DNA of 64,000 nucleotides from Alitta virens. Taxonomy: Eukaryota; Annelida; Polychaeta; Phyllodocida; Nereididae. The notes below the pieces were generated by a model. That model ran no database searches, was not told where the DNA came from, and was given only the letters and a program-made list of their open reading frames with translations. Made by a program: the position numbers and the translations under genes. How positions within the stretch are numbered: the first letter of the stretch is position 1; each line of letters opens with the position of its first letter. Positions 47,351 to 58,100 of this stretch are shown here, piece by piece. Where the stretch lies: NCBI GenBank assembly GCA_932294295.1, contig OW028576.1:47586628-47650627 (forward strand). The letters run 5' to 3'.

Positions 47351-50300
47351 GTAAGAGGTTATTTTAAGCTATGCCCTGAAATAAGTAACTTACAAAAATT
47401 ATGTACATTGATTATCAAATCTAGCCCCATACAAATTTGTATGTATACGGAGAAAAGCTATACATATATATAGGCGCAAAGTCCAACATGGCTTTTCTTG
47501 AATCCAATAGAAATAATAGACAATAATTTCCTATTCACTATTTGCTATAGAATTAAGCCTATAGGTTCTAACTAATGCCTCTATTCACTATTACTAATAT
47601 TAGGCCTAATTAGGTAGCTACAGTCACATGATGAGGGATCCGATATAACTTTTCAGTACAACGTTCTTTTAAATTAATTTGTTTAATGTCCAATACATCC
47701 TATGTATATATATATTTTTTCCTGTTCAATACAAATATCTCCTGTCAATATATAAGTTGTTTTTTTTCTGTCCAATGTAGACCTAACGTTTTGAAGTCCA
47801 ATATAACTTTTTCTGCATCAAAACCTGAAAATTTAAGAATCTGCGATAAATGCTTTTTGCAATTTTATTTATTCCGTGTATAAATTATCTTTTTTTATTA
47901 TAATTTTGGGTATAGTGCAGTATAGGGGACCCAAATGAATGCCCATATTTGGCATCCAATAAATAATAAAAAGTATCACTGTTTTTGCCAAAATTTGTTC
48001 TATCACAGATGATATATATATATTTGTGTAGCACAGCACGGGTTTGGGGGCGGTAGCCCCCGATAAAAAAAAAATAAAATAAACGATGTCTTGTCTTGAA
48101 AATGAAAAGAGTTGTTTTTGTGACGTCATTTATTAAATTAAGGGATATGACGTCATAGGCATGACAAAAAGGCTCACTACATAAGGTCATAAATTTGGGT
48201 CCGCTATACTGTACTTTTTCCATAATTTTTTTTATATTGTTATCTTTATATATATATATCAGCTCGTGCCAGTTGGAGAATCCTCCGTTCTCCGGGAATC
48301 AAGAAAGCCCTGCATTTGAAGGCAGAGACCGTTTACAGCCTGAGTTTTGAAAAAGGCAAAACAGCGGCAAGAGAATTGCTTTCGACAACACACGCCAAGC
48401 AACGAGACTCTATGTTAAAGGTAGGATTATGTGGTGGTGGAATAGGGCTTTACATCCTGTATTTCTGCACCTGTTGGGCTAATTAGGACAGACAGGGAAC
48501 ATGGCAATGGGATGATGGATGAAACAGCCGTCCATCTTTCGGGCTGGACTGGGAATTGAACCCGAGACCCAGTGGTTGAAAGCTCACTACCACTGAGCTA
48601 AGCCCCCCACCCTGTTAAAGGTAGGAAGTCAATAGAAATCAGCTGTCAAATGTTTCTCTAAAAGTATATTCAGAATGACCTAACATTACCAAATTTTCCA
48701 AAAAGTGCATTCAGATTTTCCTACATTGTCTAATTTTCCTGCATGCACAATGTTATGTTGTGTGTCTAATTTTCCTAAAAGACACTCAAAACCTTTTCTT
48801 ATTTCCTAAACCCACATTCAGATGTTGTCTTAAAAAATTTTCCCTGTGCATTCACAATGTCCTAATGTAGTCATGTCTAATTTTCCTAAAAGTGCATTCA
48901 GAATTACTTATCAAAATATTGTTAAATTTTCTTAAATGCTCATTCAGTATTACTAATCAATAATATATTAGTATACTGTCTGATATTCCTAAAGCTCATT
49001 CAAACTAACTAATTAAAGAAGTTCTCTGGTTTTTTTTAAAGCACATTCAGAATGTCCCAATATCTAATTTCCTAAAAGCCCAATTTGGAATGTCCTAGTG
49101 TTGTCTAATTTTCCGAAAAGTGCATTCAGAATATCCTAATTTGGTCTAATTTTCCTAAAACAGCACATTCAGAATTATTAACCCAAATTGTGTCTTTCTT
49201 ATTTTTCTTCTAAAAAGCACATCAAGAATGTTCTAAGATCGGCAAATCTAGTGCGATTCAAGAAAAACCAAAGAAGGAAAGTGGTGAATAAATTGGACGA
49301 CAAATGGAAAACTGCCGAAGAGAAAGTGTCTACTCACTGGAAGAGGCTGTTCTACTTCGAACAAGCCGCGTTAAAGAGACTGCATTGGGAAGTCGGGAAA
49401 ATCTCAGGGATAGAGAAAAGTGATCTGAAGAAAGAGCGAAAGAATGCCATAAAGCAGTTACGCGATCATTTCAAAATCTTACAACCGCCATATAATGAGT
49501 TAATGGAAGGTTGCGAAGAGGGGTTGACCTATTTAAAAAGAACGGGACAACACCTTAAAGGTAAAACGGCTGATGCGGATCTCAAAAAAGCAATCTTACG
49601 ACAGCAGAAACAAGAGTTGAAGGAGCTTGTTCACGATCAGAAAGTTCAGCGTAAGTTTCAGAAGCAACTCGCTCATCTGGAGAATTTGACGAGACTGAAG
49701 ATCATCAAAGATGTCAAATCTGAGGTGAGATAATCTTATATACAGTAGGGGTAAAAAAAGTACTCAATCAACTCTGGTCGACAATATATTTGGTATGTCC
49801 CATGTCTCAATGCTACTGGGTCTAAAGCTTAGTAACCTTATATGACCAGCTACCACAGGCCGACGTAATGATGAGATGACAAGGCTTGGAGTCCACGGGG
49901 TGGGGTCTTTTACTGGCCTCAGCATAGACACCTAGTACATGGCACCTACAATTATATGTATTGTGTGATCAACATCCAGTTGGGATGTAGCTCATGAAGA
50001 GTGCCCGGGCCGGGGATTGAACCCGTGGCCTGCAGCAGCGCACGCCAATGTGGAACTGGCGGATGTCTTAATCATGACGTTAGGCCAGCTGCATGCTATT
50101 ACTGAAAAGATGCATTCTCATATCAAAAATAGCTAACAGCATCCCTTCTTTTATTGTTTCTTTTTATCATCAATGCACTTATTACGTAGAATTCCTATTG
50201 AGGTTTTCCAGAGTCAGAACATGACATCAGTTCAGGTCTTGTCTGCTAATCCTATTTTAATCCCTATTTTGCTGCTACAAATTCCAAGTTTTGAAAGACT

Positions 50301-52095
50301 TGGTAAACAATTGAAGGAGTACAAAAAAATTTAAACAAATCTCAAAGGAATAACTAAAACAATCTAACAAAGCACATAATTGGTCAAACTCTGTTGGGTT
50401 TAGTGCAGTAAAGCGGACCCAAATTTATGCCCATATTTGGCGTCCATTATCTAAATATGAACGTAATCACTATTTTTTTACCAAATTTAATTTTGGCAAA
50501 CAAAACAAAACGTTTTTGTATCCCGTAGCGGGGGTTTGGGGGCAGAAGCCCCCTGATGAAAAAAATGTGTAGAGTTGGGTCAAAATGCTCGACATATATT
50601 CTTACAATGTCAAAACAAAGGAAACCAACTGATGTTATCTCTCCCTATCGATTTTTCAGCTGATGTTGGTGTTCACAGTGCATACCTATCTAATTCTGAT
50701 ACCCTTGAAGCTACATTTAATACTTTACTGTCTTTAGCTCAGTTTAGGCCTATCTTCATTTAACCCCATTTTGGCATAACTCCTTGCCTTATCACAACCG
50801 TGGGTCACATGACCCAGCAACCATGCTTCCAAGTCACAGGTCCTTAGCAACCACCCACACGAGTGTTGCCAGGGGCCATTGAATGCAACTCAGAAGGAGG
50901 CTGAATGGCTGGTCACATGACTTCATTGAGCAAGTGACCTTGTGAGCTTTGACAGATATATATGCCAAGTTCTGGAGTGGTGAATGAGTTTCGGCCCTTT
51001 CCAACCAGTTTACATTAAAATGTTAAATATTTATTCTGGTTCTCTTAGATGAGACAAATTTATATATGAAGAAAATACTCATGTCTAGAGGAGTGAGACA
51101 AACCAAATAAGTGAGACTCACTCTAAAAGAGTAAGACTTGACATGTCTGACTTTGAGCGACCAGGGAAACAAATGCAGTAGAGCATCTATTGTGGACTCC
51201 CTCTTTATAATTATTCCCGTAAACTCCAAACTTTGCACTTGCATTTCACTAGTATTACCTGCATATATGGAGATGATACATGGCCAAATGTGCCACGTGC
51301 GTTTTCCATGAGAATGATAAACGCATGGAAAACGCATGGTTTTTAGCTAATTATAAAGAGGCAAAAACCATGCGTTTATCCAAACGCATGGAAAACGCAC
51401 GTGGCACAATTGGCCATGTAGCATGCTGGCCTTTTTGTTTTCCTTAAGCGAGAGGGTATTTTTGTATCCACTGTATCGATATATTTCTTCTAGTCAAGTT
51501 ATCAAATGTAAGCCATGATCGCGCAGAACCCGGTGTTGGCACCTTGGGTTTGAGGTTGGTTTTAGTGCAGTATAGCAGACCCAAATGTATGACCATATTT
51601 GGCGTGCAAAGAAGATAAAATATATCATTATTTTGAGCAACACCCACCAAGTTTTGAAGTTGTCCAACAAGAATAGCATTTGAGTAGCGTAGCGGTGGTT
51701 TGGGGGTAGGAGCCCCCAAGAAAAACAAAGCAAAAACATTTGAAAACCACCATCATTTTGTGACGTCATACATTGAATTCAAGCTTTTGACGTCATAATC
51801 TTGGCAACGAGGCTAACTAAATATAGTCATAAATCTGGGTTCGCTAAAACTGCACTTTTTCCTTGAGGTTTTCCTCCACAGTGCTACCACTGGTGCCCTA
51901 ATGGCCCACGCTCCCTTGGGATATCTGCCAGTGGTTATGCCTGTCTAGCTTCAAGTTAACACACCATTAAATATAGTATCACTCATTCTTTTTCCACTAC
52001 GGTAAACTCTGAATTATTCTCCAATCAGTCCAATGACCCCATTATCGCCTTTAATAATTTTTTGATATATTTTGCAGAGAAAAAGGAGCAATTGA
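47302..52095 (+). CDS. Unrecognised basic helical protein, 4 coding exons, 243 aa
   Basis: Exons 47302-47350, 48263-48420, 49218-49724 and 52078-52092 with stop TGA 52093-52095. All have AG/GT sites and fitting phases (1, 0, 0). The protein starts MAPLKPKSTADGS and ends in the basic RKRSN. It has no signal peptide and no membrane segment. From about residue 70 it is almost wholly charged and predicted helical, rich in Lys, Glu, Gln and Leu, with coiled-coil-like stretches; about 20 residues in the middle are Trp/Phe-bearing (KVSTHWKRLFYFEQAALKRL). The basic composition suggests a nuclear or nucleic-acid-associated protein, but this is inference. If the last donor is not used, exon 3 ends two codons later at TAA 49731-49733. 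AATAAA at 52320 fits the 3' end. No family is recognised. Confidence 0.75.
47908..48221 (+). mobile_element. MITE family A copy in gene 2 intron
   Basis: 314 bp, ends GGGTATAGTGCAG and CTGTACTTTTTCC, flanked by a perfect 8-bp duplication ATAATTTT (47900-47907 and 48222-48229). Confidence 0.93.
48263..48420 (+). CDS. Gene 2 coding exon 2
   Basis: 53 codons including the split Ala, starting ARASWRILRSPGIKKAL and ending DSMLK. Its 5' splice site (AAAG/GTAGGA) lies inside the target duplication of a SINE that begins six bases into the intron. Confidence 0.8.
48427..48612 (-). mobile_element. SINE-B copy at the gene 2 exon 2 splice donor
   Basis: Reverse-oriented full copy flanked by the perfect 14-bp duplication TGTTAAAGGTAGGA (48413-48426 and 48613-48626), which contains the exon/intron boundary. 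Confidence 0.93.
48630..49205. repeat. Minisatellite resembling the gene 2 exon 3 acceptor
   Basis: About twelve degenerate units of roughly 40-50 bp: TCTAATTTTCCTAAAAGTGC then ATTCAGAATGTCCTAA. The true acceptor and exon start read TTTTTCTTCTAAAAAG then CACATCAAGAATGTTCTAA, the same pattern. Confidence 0.82.
49218..49724 (+). CDS. Gene 2 coding exon 3 (main helical region)
   Basis: 169 codons, phase 0, open throughout in an AT-rich setting. Starts HIKNVLRSANLVRFKKNQRR and ends KIIKDVKSE before GTGAGA. The acceptor TTCTTCTAAAAAG is copied many times in degenerate form in the intron just upstream. Confidence 0.88.
49803..50090 (-). mobile_element. SINE-A full copy in gene 2 last intron
   Basis: Reverse orientation: GTCTCAATGCTACTGGGTCT at the left, tRNA head (GGGGATTGAACCCG) at the right. 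Confidence 0.83.
50396..50565 (+). mobile_element. MITE family A copy, right half missing
   Basis: Left end GGGTTTAGTGCAG and central GGGGGTTTGGGGGC hairpin present; similarity stops after CCCCCTGATGAAAAAAA. Confidence 0.8.
51277..51420. mobile_element. 144-bp hairpin MITE
   Basis: Arms TACATGGCCAAATGTGCCAC and its inverse at the right end, continuing as CGTGCGTTTTCCATG; further internal copies of AAACGCATGG in both orientations. Confidence 0.8.
51558..51862 (+). mobile_element. MITE family A copy in gene 2 last intron
   Basis: 305 bp, flanked by a perfect 8-bp duplication TTGAGGTT (51550-51557 and 51863-51870). Confidence 0.93.
52078..52095 (+). CDS. Gene 2 terminal coding exon
   Basis: Pyrimidine/T-rich acceptor ending TTTTGCAG, then RKRSN and a stop. 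AATAAA at 52320-52325 is followed by a GT-rich stretch, as expected of a polyadenylation site. The exon is short, so this rests on context. Confidence 0.5.
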   Translation, partial: RKRSN

Positions 52096-52319
52096 GAAAA
52101 TTTGAAATGTTTCCTAGAAGTAAGGTGTTCAAATTTTTTTTCTTAATTTGACTTGTTATACCTTTAAAGTCAGTTTTTTAATATTTAGTTTGGGATCATT
52201 CGATTTGCTGTGTTTTCCTTTAAGATCTTCTTGAAAAATTCATGAATGAACTTGTTACCAATAAATTTAGTTACTTTTGGGTTGCCATAAATTGATTTTG
52301 CTATTGGATATAAATGTGC

Positions 52320-52325
52320 AATAAA
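52320..52325 (+). terminator. Polyadenylation signal of gene 2
   Basis: AATAAA preceded by 3' UTR-like AT-rich sequence and followed within about 20 bases by a TTTGTGTACG stretch. Confidence 0.55.
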
Positions 52326-52851
52326 ACAAACTTTGTGTACGATACTTTTCGTTTGTTTTAATAAGACTTTGCGAAGACGTAAGTCTAGTTTGTTAATATA
52401 TTTTTCAATATTTTAACTAATCTTTCTTTTACCGGTCAATTTTTTTCGGTATGTCACATTTGCCTTTATATTTTTAATTTACTCATACAAGAGTATATTA
52501 ACCGTAATATCATATGCCCTCCTGCATTCTTCCGAGGGTTCTCTCCGACTGTAGCCAATGAAAAGGCCCAGATTAATTTCATCTTTATTACTTAACTAAT
52601 TAATTTTTTTGATGTGATGCTTTTCCATGAGAGCTGATGGTCAGTCTCTTTCCTTGAACAACACAACAATACATTTTAATGAAATAATACAGGTCTTATG
52701 AAGACATAAGTTACATACCAAACAAGTCAACCGGCAAAGAAAAAGATTACTTAAAATATTGAAGAAAATACAAAATGCCACTACAACTGAAGTAGACCTA
52801 CCATATTTTCCTGATTAGAACCTCGGACCTCTATTTTAAGACTGGTGCCTG

Positions 52852-53071
52852 TTACACTCGGCGACAGTGAAATTCGCCACGACAACGAGATTCGCCACTG
52901 AAAGAAACGTGCAATGAAGACTTCCTAGATGGTTCTTGGAGTAATAAAACATTGTCAATGATGTAAACAATTAGTTTTGTAACACATCATGAACTTTCAA
53001 GGTGTATAATTAAGTTTTAAGGGGGTGGCGAATTTCGTTGTCGTGGCGAATTTCACTGTCGCCGAGTGTAA
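52852..53071. mobile_element. 220-bp long-TIR MITE, copy 2
   Basis: Near-perfect inverted ends of about 47 bp starting TTACACTCGGCGACAGTGAA; each arm itself carries two spaced TTCGCCAC motifs. Confidence 0.88.
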
Positions 53072-53197
53072 TTTAAACTGATGCTGAGTGTCTAATACAG
53101 ACATTCTGACATAGCACATTAACATTATATAACTAGGTTTATTATTTAATTTGAGTCACTGCCCATTTGAATAAAACACATTTTTGTTAAATATGAT

Positions 53198-53222
53198 ATC
53201 ACCCACCCACCCACCCACCCAC
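53198..53222. repeat. (ACCC)n microsatellite
   Basis: CACCCACCCACCCACCCACC; resembles the SINE-B tail but no SINE body adjoins it. Confidence 0.85.
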
Positions 53223-53583
53223 TTCACTACCATAGATTAAACAGATCATGCACTCTCGTAAGTAAGATGCGCTAGGCATGCTGGGGAGTCAGTGGATTGT
53301 TTAAGGTCTAAATGACATCGCGAACAGAGAACAAATGGCGTCTGTTGAGTGACATCACATTGGCATATTATGACATCATTGGACATCAATCGTACGTTTA
53401 GATTGATCAGCTTTTATTGACGTTATAAATTGGTGATACTTTGCTTTATTTGCACACTAGGACAGTGAAATCATTTGGAAATGGATATCTTAACTATTTT
53501 AACTGTCATTTGAGGAGACTACGGACAGGACAGAGCTATTTCAAAATCAATTTTTTTATCCACTAGGGGTGTTAAAGTTTGCA

Positions 53584-53634
53584 CCTACTACTCCCAGAAT
53601 TCCCGCCCTGCTTGGAATTCTGGGGGGAGTAGGC
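53584..53634. repeat. Short GC-rich hairpin
   Basis: CCTACTACTCCCAGAATTCC pairs with GGAATTCTGGGGGGAGTAGG around a 10-base loop. Confidence 0.7.
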
Positions 53635-53784
53635 GAAGTGTTTACAATGGGATGTATAGGGAGTGGCACTTCTTGGTAATCTTCTTTGCCGATATTTATT
53701 CTGAAATTGTATATTTGCATGCTGTTATATAATGCAAGCTACAGTATTAAGATTGTATAGCTTGTAGTGTGTATTAAATATTGT

Positions 53785-54262
53785 CTCAATGCTACTGTGC
53801 TAGAGGCAGACATAATGATGAAATGGTTAAAACATTTACCTCATGGGTGGGGTTTTGGGGTTAGTGCAGTATAGCGGACCAAATGTATGCCCATATTTGG
53901 CGGCCATTCAAAATTAAATGTTATCAAATATTTCACAAGTTTTAAGTTCTAGCACAATTACAATAGCATTTGGTTTAGATAAGCAGGGGTTTGGAAAAAG
54001 CAAAAATAAACGTCTACACCGTGAAGATGAAACTAAATTAGTTTGTGACGTCATACTTACATTTCAAGCATTTTTACGTCATAGGCCTGGCAATGAGGCT
54101 TGTTAAATATGGTCATAAATCTGGGTCCGCTGTACTGCACTTTTTCCAGGGTTTTTTTAATTTTTTTACTTGGCACGGCATGGTCACCAAGTACAAGGCA
54201 CCAACAATTTAACATTTCATGCAAATGGCATCTAGTTGAGATGTAACTCATGAAGTGTGTTC
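53785..54262 (-). mobile_element. SINE-A copy split by a MITE
   Basis: Body fragments 53785-53856 and about 54156-54262 are parts of one reverse SINE-A; the MITE-A copy at 53857-54147 interrupts it. Confidence 0.8.
53857..54147 (+). mobile_element. MITE family A copy nested in a SINE
   Basis: 291 bp, flanked by GGGGTTTT and AGGGTTTT (7 of 8). The flanks continue a SINE-A body on both sides. Confidence 0.9.
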
Positions 54263-55173
54263 TTTATGGATGGTTGGTCAGAGGGAAGAGCCTCATTTTC
54301 CACAAGTCTTGCTGGAGGGAGCTGAGTGAAGAGCCACAGGGTTCTGGATGAGATTTACCCCGGTGACCTACAAACGGTTAAAGTGGTCCATTTTTTAACT
54401 CATTCAAGGTCTTCCTCTAAAGTCTGTTGTTCTATAAGCCTAGCATCAATAGACCTTAAGTTATCATGTCTATAAGTGTGGTTGACAGAGAGACAGACAG
54501 ACAAAAAAGAGGGACAAACTGACCAAGAATCAAGGCATGAAAACAAAAAACAAAAAAAACACCATAGGCACCATTATAGCAAGGGTACAAATACTTTTGA
54601 CGACTGCTGTAGAACACTCAGTTTGCATTCACCACATACCACTCCTATGCTGTTGTTTATTTAACACCATTCAGTTTCGCATCACTGTTGCATATTATCT
54701 GCTGCAGCAGCAAGCATCTCCATCAGTGGGATGCGAGCCACTGACAGCACAGCATCAACTTGTAAGACATCATTCTAATAATACTATAATGGATGTTACA
54801 TTTGATTACGCTAATAAGGGTTGAATGAAAATAGATGGATTATTACATGGGATTTTATGATAATGTAGTAGGCCTAATATATTTGTGGCCATTTCACTTG
54901 TAGAATATATTTTATTCAGCTGTAAGGTTGAGATATATATATACATTTTGTATATCTATATATAGGACTATTCTAGAATCAGTTTGTAATATTATCATTC
55001 AGTTATAATGTCATAGCTTCATATTTAGGACTTATATTTATTGTTTCGGCTGCCATTTCGCAGAAGCATATCAGTTTGCGCGATATATCTTAGCAACCGC
55101 TAAGCTCAACAAATCATCAGCGTCATTCGTGATTCTGCCAAAGTAATTTTATTTGGATACATTTCTTTCAACC

Positions 55174-55179
55174 ATGGAG
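55174..55179 (+). CDS. Gene 3 first coding exon (Met-Glu)
   Basis: Optimal start context ACCATGG followed directly by the consensus donor GTAAGT. The upstream 150 bases look like a 5' UTR and contain a GCAACCGC half X-box. Confidence 0.45.
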
Positions 55180-58100
55180 GTAAGTTTGGCTTATTATTTT
55201 ATTCTTTAATGCAATGCACACAAAAGTAATTTAGGGTGAATTTGGAGCTAAGAAACAAACCCCAAAACAGGTGTCCTGATGTTTTGACCGTCAGAAGCGG
55301 ACAGGAAACCGGTCACTACAGACATCAGCAGCTTCCAAAAATGGAGGATTTGCCGACCGTCTGCATGCTTTAAAATATTGGGGTATTAGGTGAGCTGCTG
55401 ACACTACCTACGTCAGTAGTAGGTGTCAAACAGACCCGTTTTTTATATGTGAATTTGCTTTAATTGATGATATTGAGCTGCACAGCACTGCTGAATATTT
55501 GGGCTTATCCTCTAGTATATTAACGGAAGATGCATAAAATCAGCAGCAATACAAATGTACAAAATAAAGAACAAAATGGCCCCCTTGTACTTACAAGAAA
55601 TCTTTTCTGTAAGGGAAGACATTTATAATTTGAGGGCAAATGACACTTTCAGTATCCCACAGTTTAACTCCATTAAATATGGCAAAAAAAGTTTGAGGTA
55701 CTATGGAGAAAAATTATTGGCGCATATCCCGAGTAACATTAGAAGCAAAGTCTCACTCAGCAGCTTCAAATCTGCTGTGACTGACTGGTTACATAATCAA
55801 AATGACATTATGAATATTAATTTTATATAAACTACAATCTCACACAAAATGTATTATTATTAGAATGTCGTACAGAAGCTTCTGCTTGGTTCGTGTATTT
55901 TGTCTTGAACAACGTATGTGATTCCGTGAATTGAAACGACAATAAATAAAATTTGACTACTTTTTTACACATATTATATCAGTCTGCCGAAAGTGAATAT
56001 CAGGTTATTGGTGACCTCCTTTCATATAGCTATGCACATTCAAATGCACGGCGAACCGCACAAAATAGTTCTTACTTCACTGCTCCAGATTGACGTAGAA
56101 ACAGCGTAGAATATCCTAATTTTGCATTTCTTGAATGATAATGAACAAAATTGAATCGATGACCATATGTCAATAGTGCCTGGGTTAGTTTTGTGTGATG
56201 TCTGGTGAGTTGCTCAAAATGAGTTTCCAGGGACCCTCGGGACTCGAGGGTTCCGGGCAAAGACAGCCAGTATATAGTGGGTTGAAAAAAAAAGGGCATG
56301 TGCAGTATAGCGGACCCAAATGTATACCCATATTTGGCGTCTTTGAAATATAATAAAATATTGCGTTTTTTAGCTAAAAATATGTTCCACACACAGAAGT
56401 ATAAGTAGCACAGCGGGGGTTTGGGGGCGGAAGCCCCCGATAAAAAACAACAAAAACGATGCCTTGTCTTGAAAATGAAAAGAGCGGTCTCTTTTTGTGA
56501 CGTCATTCATTGAATTCAGGGATATGATGTCATAGGCATGACCAAAATGCTCACTAAATAAGGTAATAAATTTGGGTCCGCTATACTGTACTTTTTCCAA
56601 AAAAAACACTATCACGTAGCATCTTTGGTGGTAAACAATATATTTTGCAAACAATCATCCCCAAAAGATATCCATTATTTTGCGTTTAGTCTCTTTTGTG
56701 TTTAATGTTTACATTTTATTTCTTTATTTGTTGTCTTGTTGATGTTGGGTGAAAAGATACATCACAAGCAAAAACTAAATCTTTTGTTTTTGGAAGTTGT
56801 TTCCCCAGTAGAGACCTGTTCTGATGCATATTATCCTCATGTTATATCATGAAATATATTTTGCTATATTACTTATAGGAGGTGTTTGAGTATATAAACT
56901 GTTTCCACTTAAAGACATATAGAACTTAATTGAGAGACAATAGGATGGTTGACATACTGTTTTCTTCAAGTGATTGGATATTTAATTTTATTTTTATTTA
57001 GAATGCATAATAGCTACTGTAAATTTCATGAACATATTGGCTAAAACCATTGCATCATCACCTTCTGAAAATATAACTTGAGTTTGTCAATATCACCGAC
57101 GTGTTTTATTATATAAGGTTCTTTGGATTGTGCGAGATTTTTTTTTTAAAGTTTGACAATAGACAAATGAAATATTTTCAGGTGTTAAGTGTACCAGGCC
57201 TGGCTGCTGCTGATCCCAAGTAAGTTATATAATACTCATTTCCATTTATAGACAGACAGACAGACAGACTGAAGTCTTTGCCCTACAGTGTTACCACCCT
57301 TGCCACGAGGAGGCCCAGGACTGGCCATGAAAGTCCTTGCAACACTGTGAGTGAAGACCTTAAACCCCAGTGGCCAACACAGGGCTCTTGGCAATGCAAT
57401 GTTAGTGGTCTACATGTCCCAAAAATAGGAGAAAATGATGCCCCATGTCGCCGTTTAAAAGAAACGCTAACTAATGTATCATGTCACTTTTTAACTAAAA
57501 AAAGTGGGTTAAGTGCAGTATAGCAAATCTATGCCCATATTTAGCGTCCATTAAAAATTAAGTTTTATCAAATATTTCACAAGATTGAAGTTCTTGCACA
57601 ATTAGAATAACATTTCGTGTAAAGTAGCGGGGGTTTGGGGGCAGTAGCCCCCTAGAAAAAGCAAAAATAAACTCTGTCTTTACCGTGAATATGAAAACCG
57701 CCATCATAACATAAAGAGATTTCAAGCACTTTTACGTCATAGGCCTGGCAAAGAGGCTCGTTAAATTTGGTCATAAATCTGGGTCCGCTATACTGCACTT
57801 TTTCCAAAAAAGTAATATTTAAGAATATCAAAACTGTTGCCTGTTTCTTTATGGAGATATTCTTTGTATACCAATCATCACTTAAGACATTTAGTGCCTT
57901 GTTATATTAAGAAGGGCAAATCGCACTGTTGATTTTGTCGATTTTTACCCATGAGGACCCATCAAATTATACTTGTCTATCAATCCCATACCTAGCACAG
58001 ATGTGAATCAACCACTGGGTCCTGGGTTCAATTCCCGGTTGAGCCCAAGTTGGATGGCTGTTTCATCCATCATCTCATTGCCATGGTCCCTGCCTGTCCT

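Noticed and set aside
56072..56506. 144-codon reverse ORF starting MTSQ, and similar ones at 10.1, 48.0 and 51.6 kb
   Set aside because: The shared MTSQ...FGG--P start comes from MITE family A; the remainder differs between copies.
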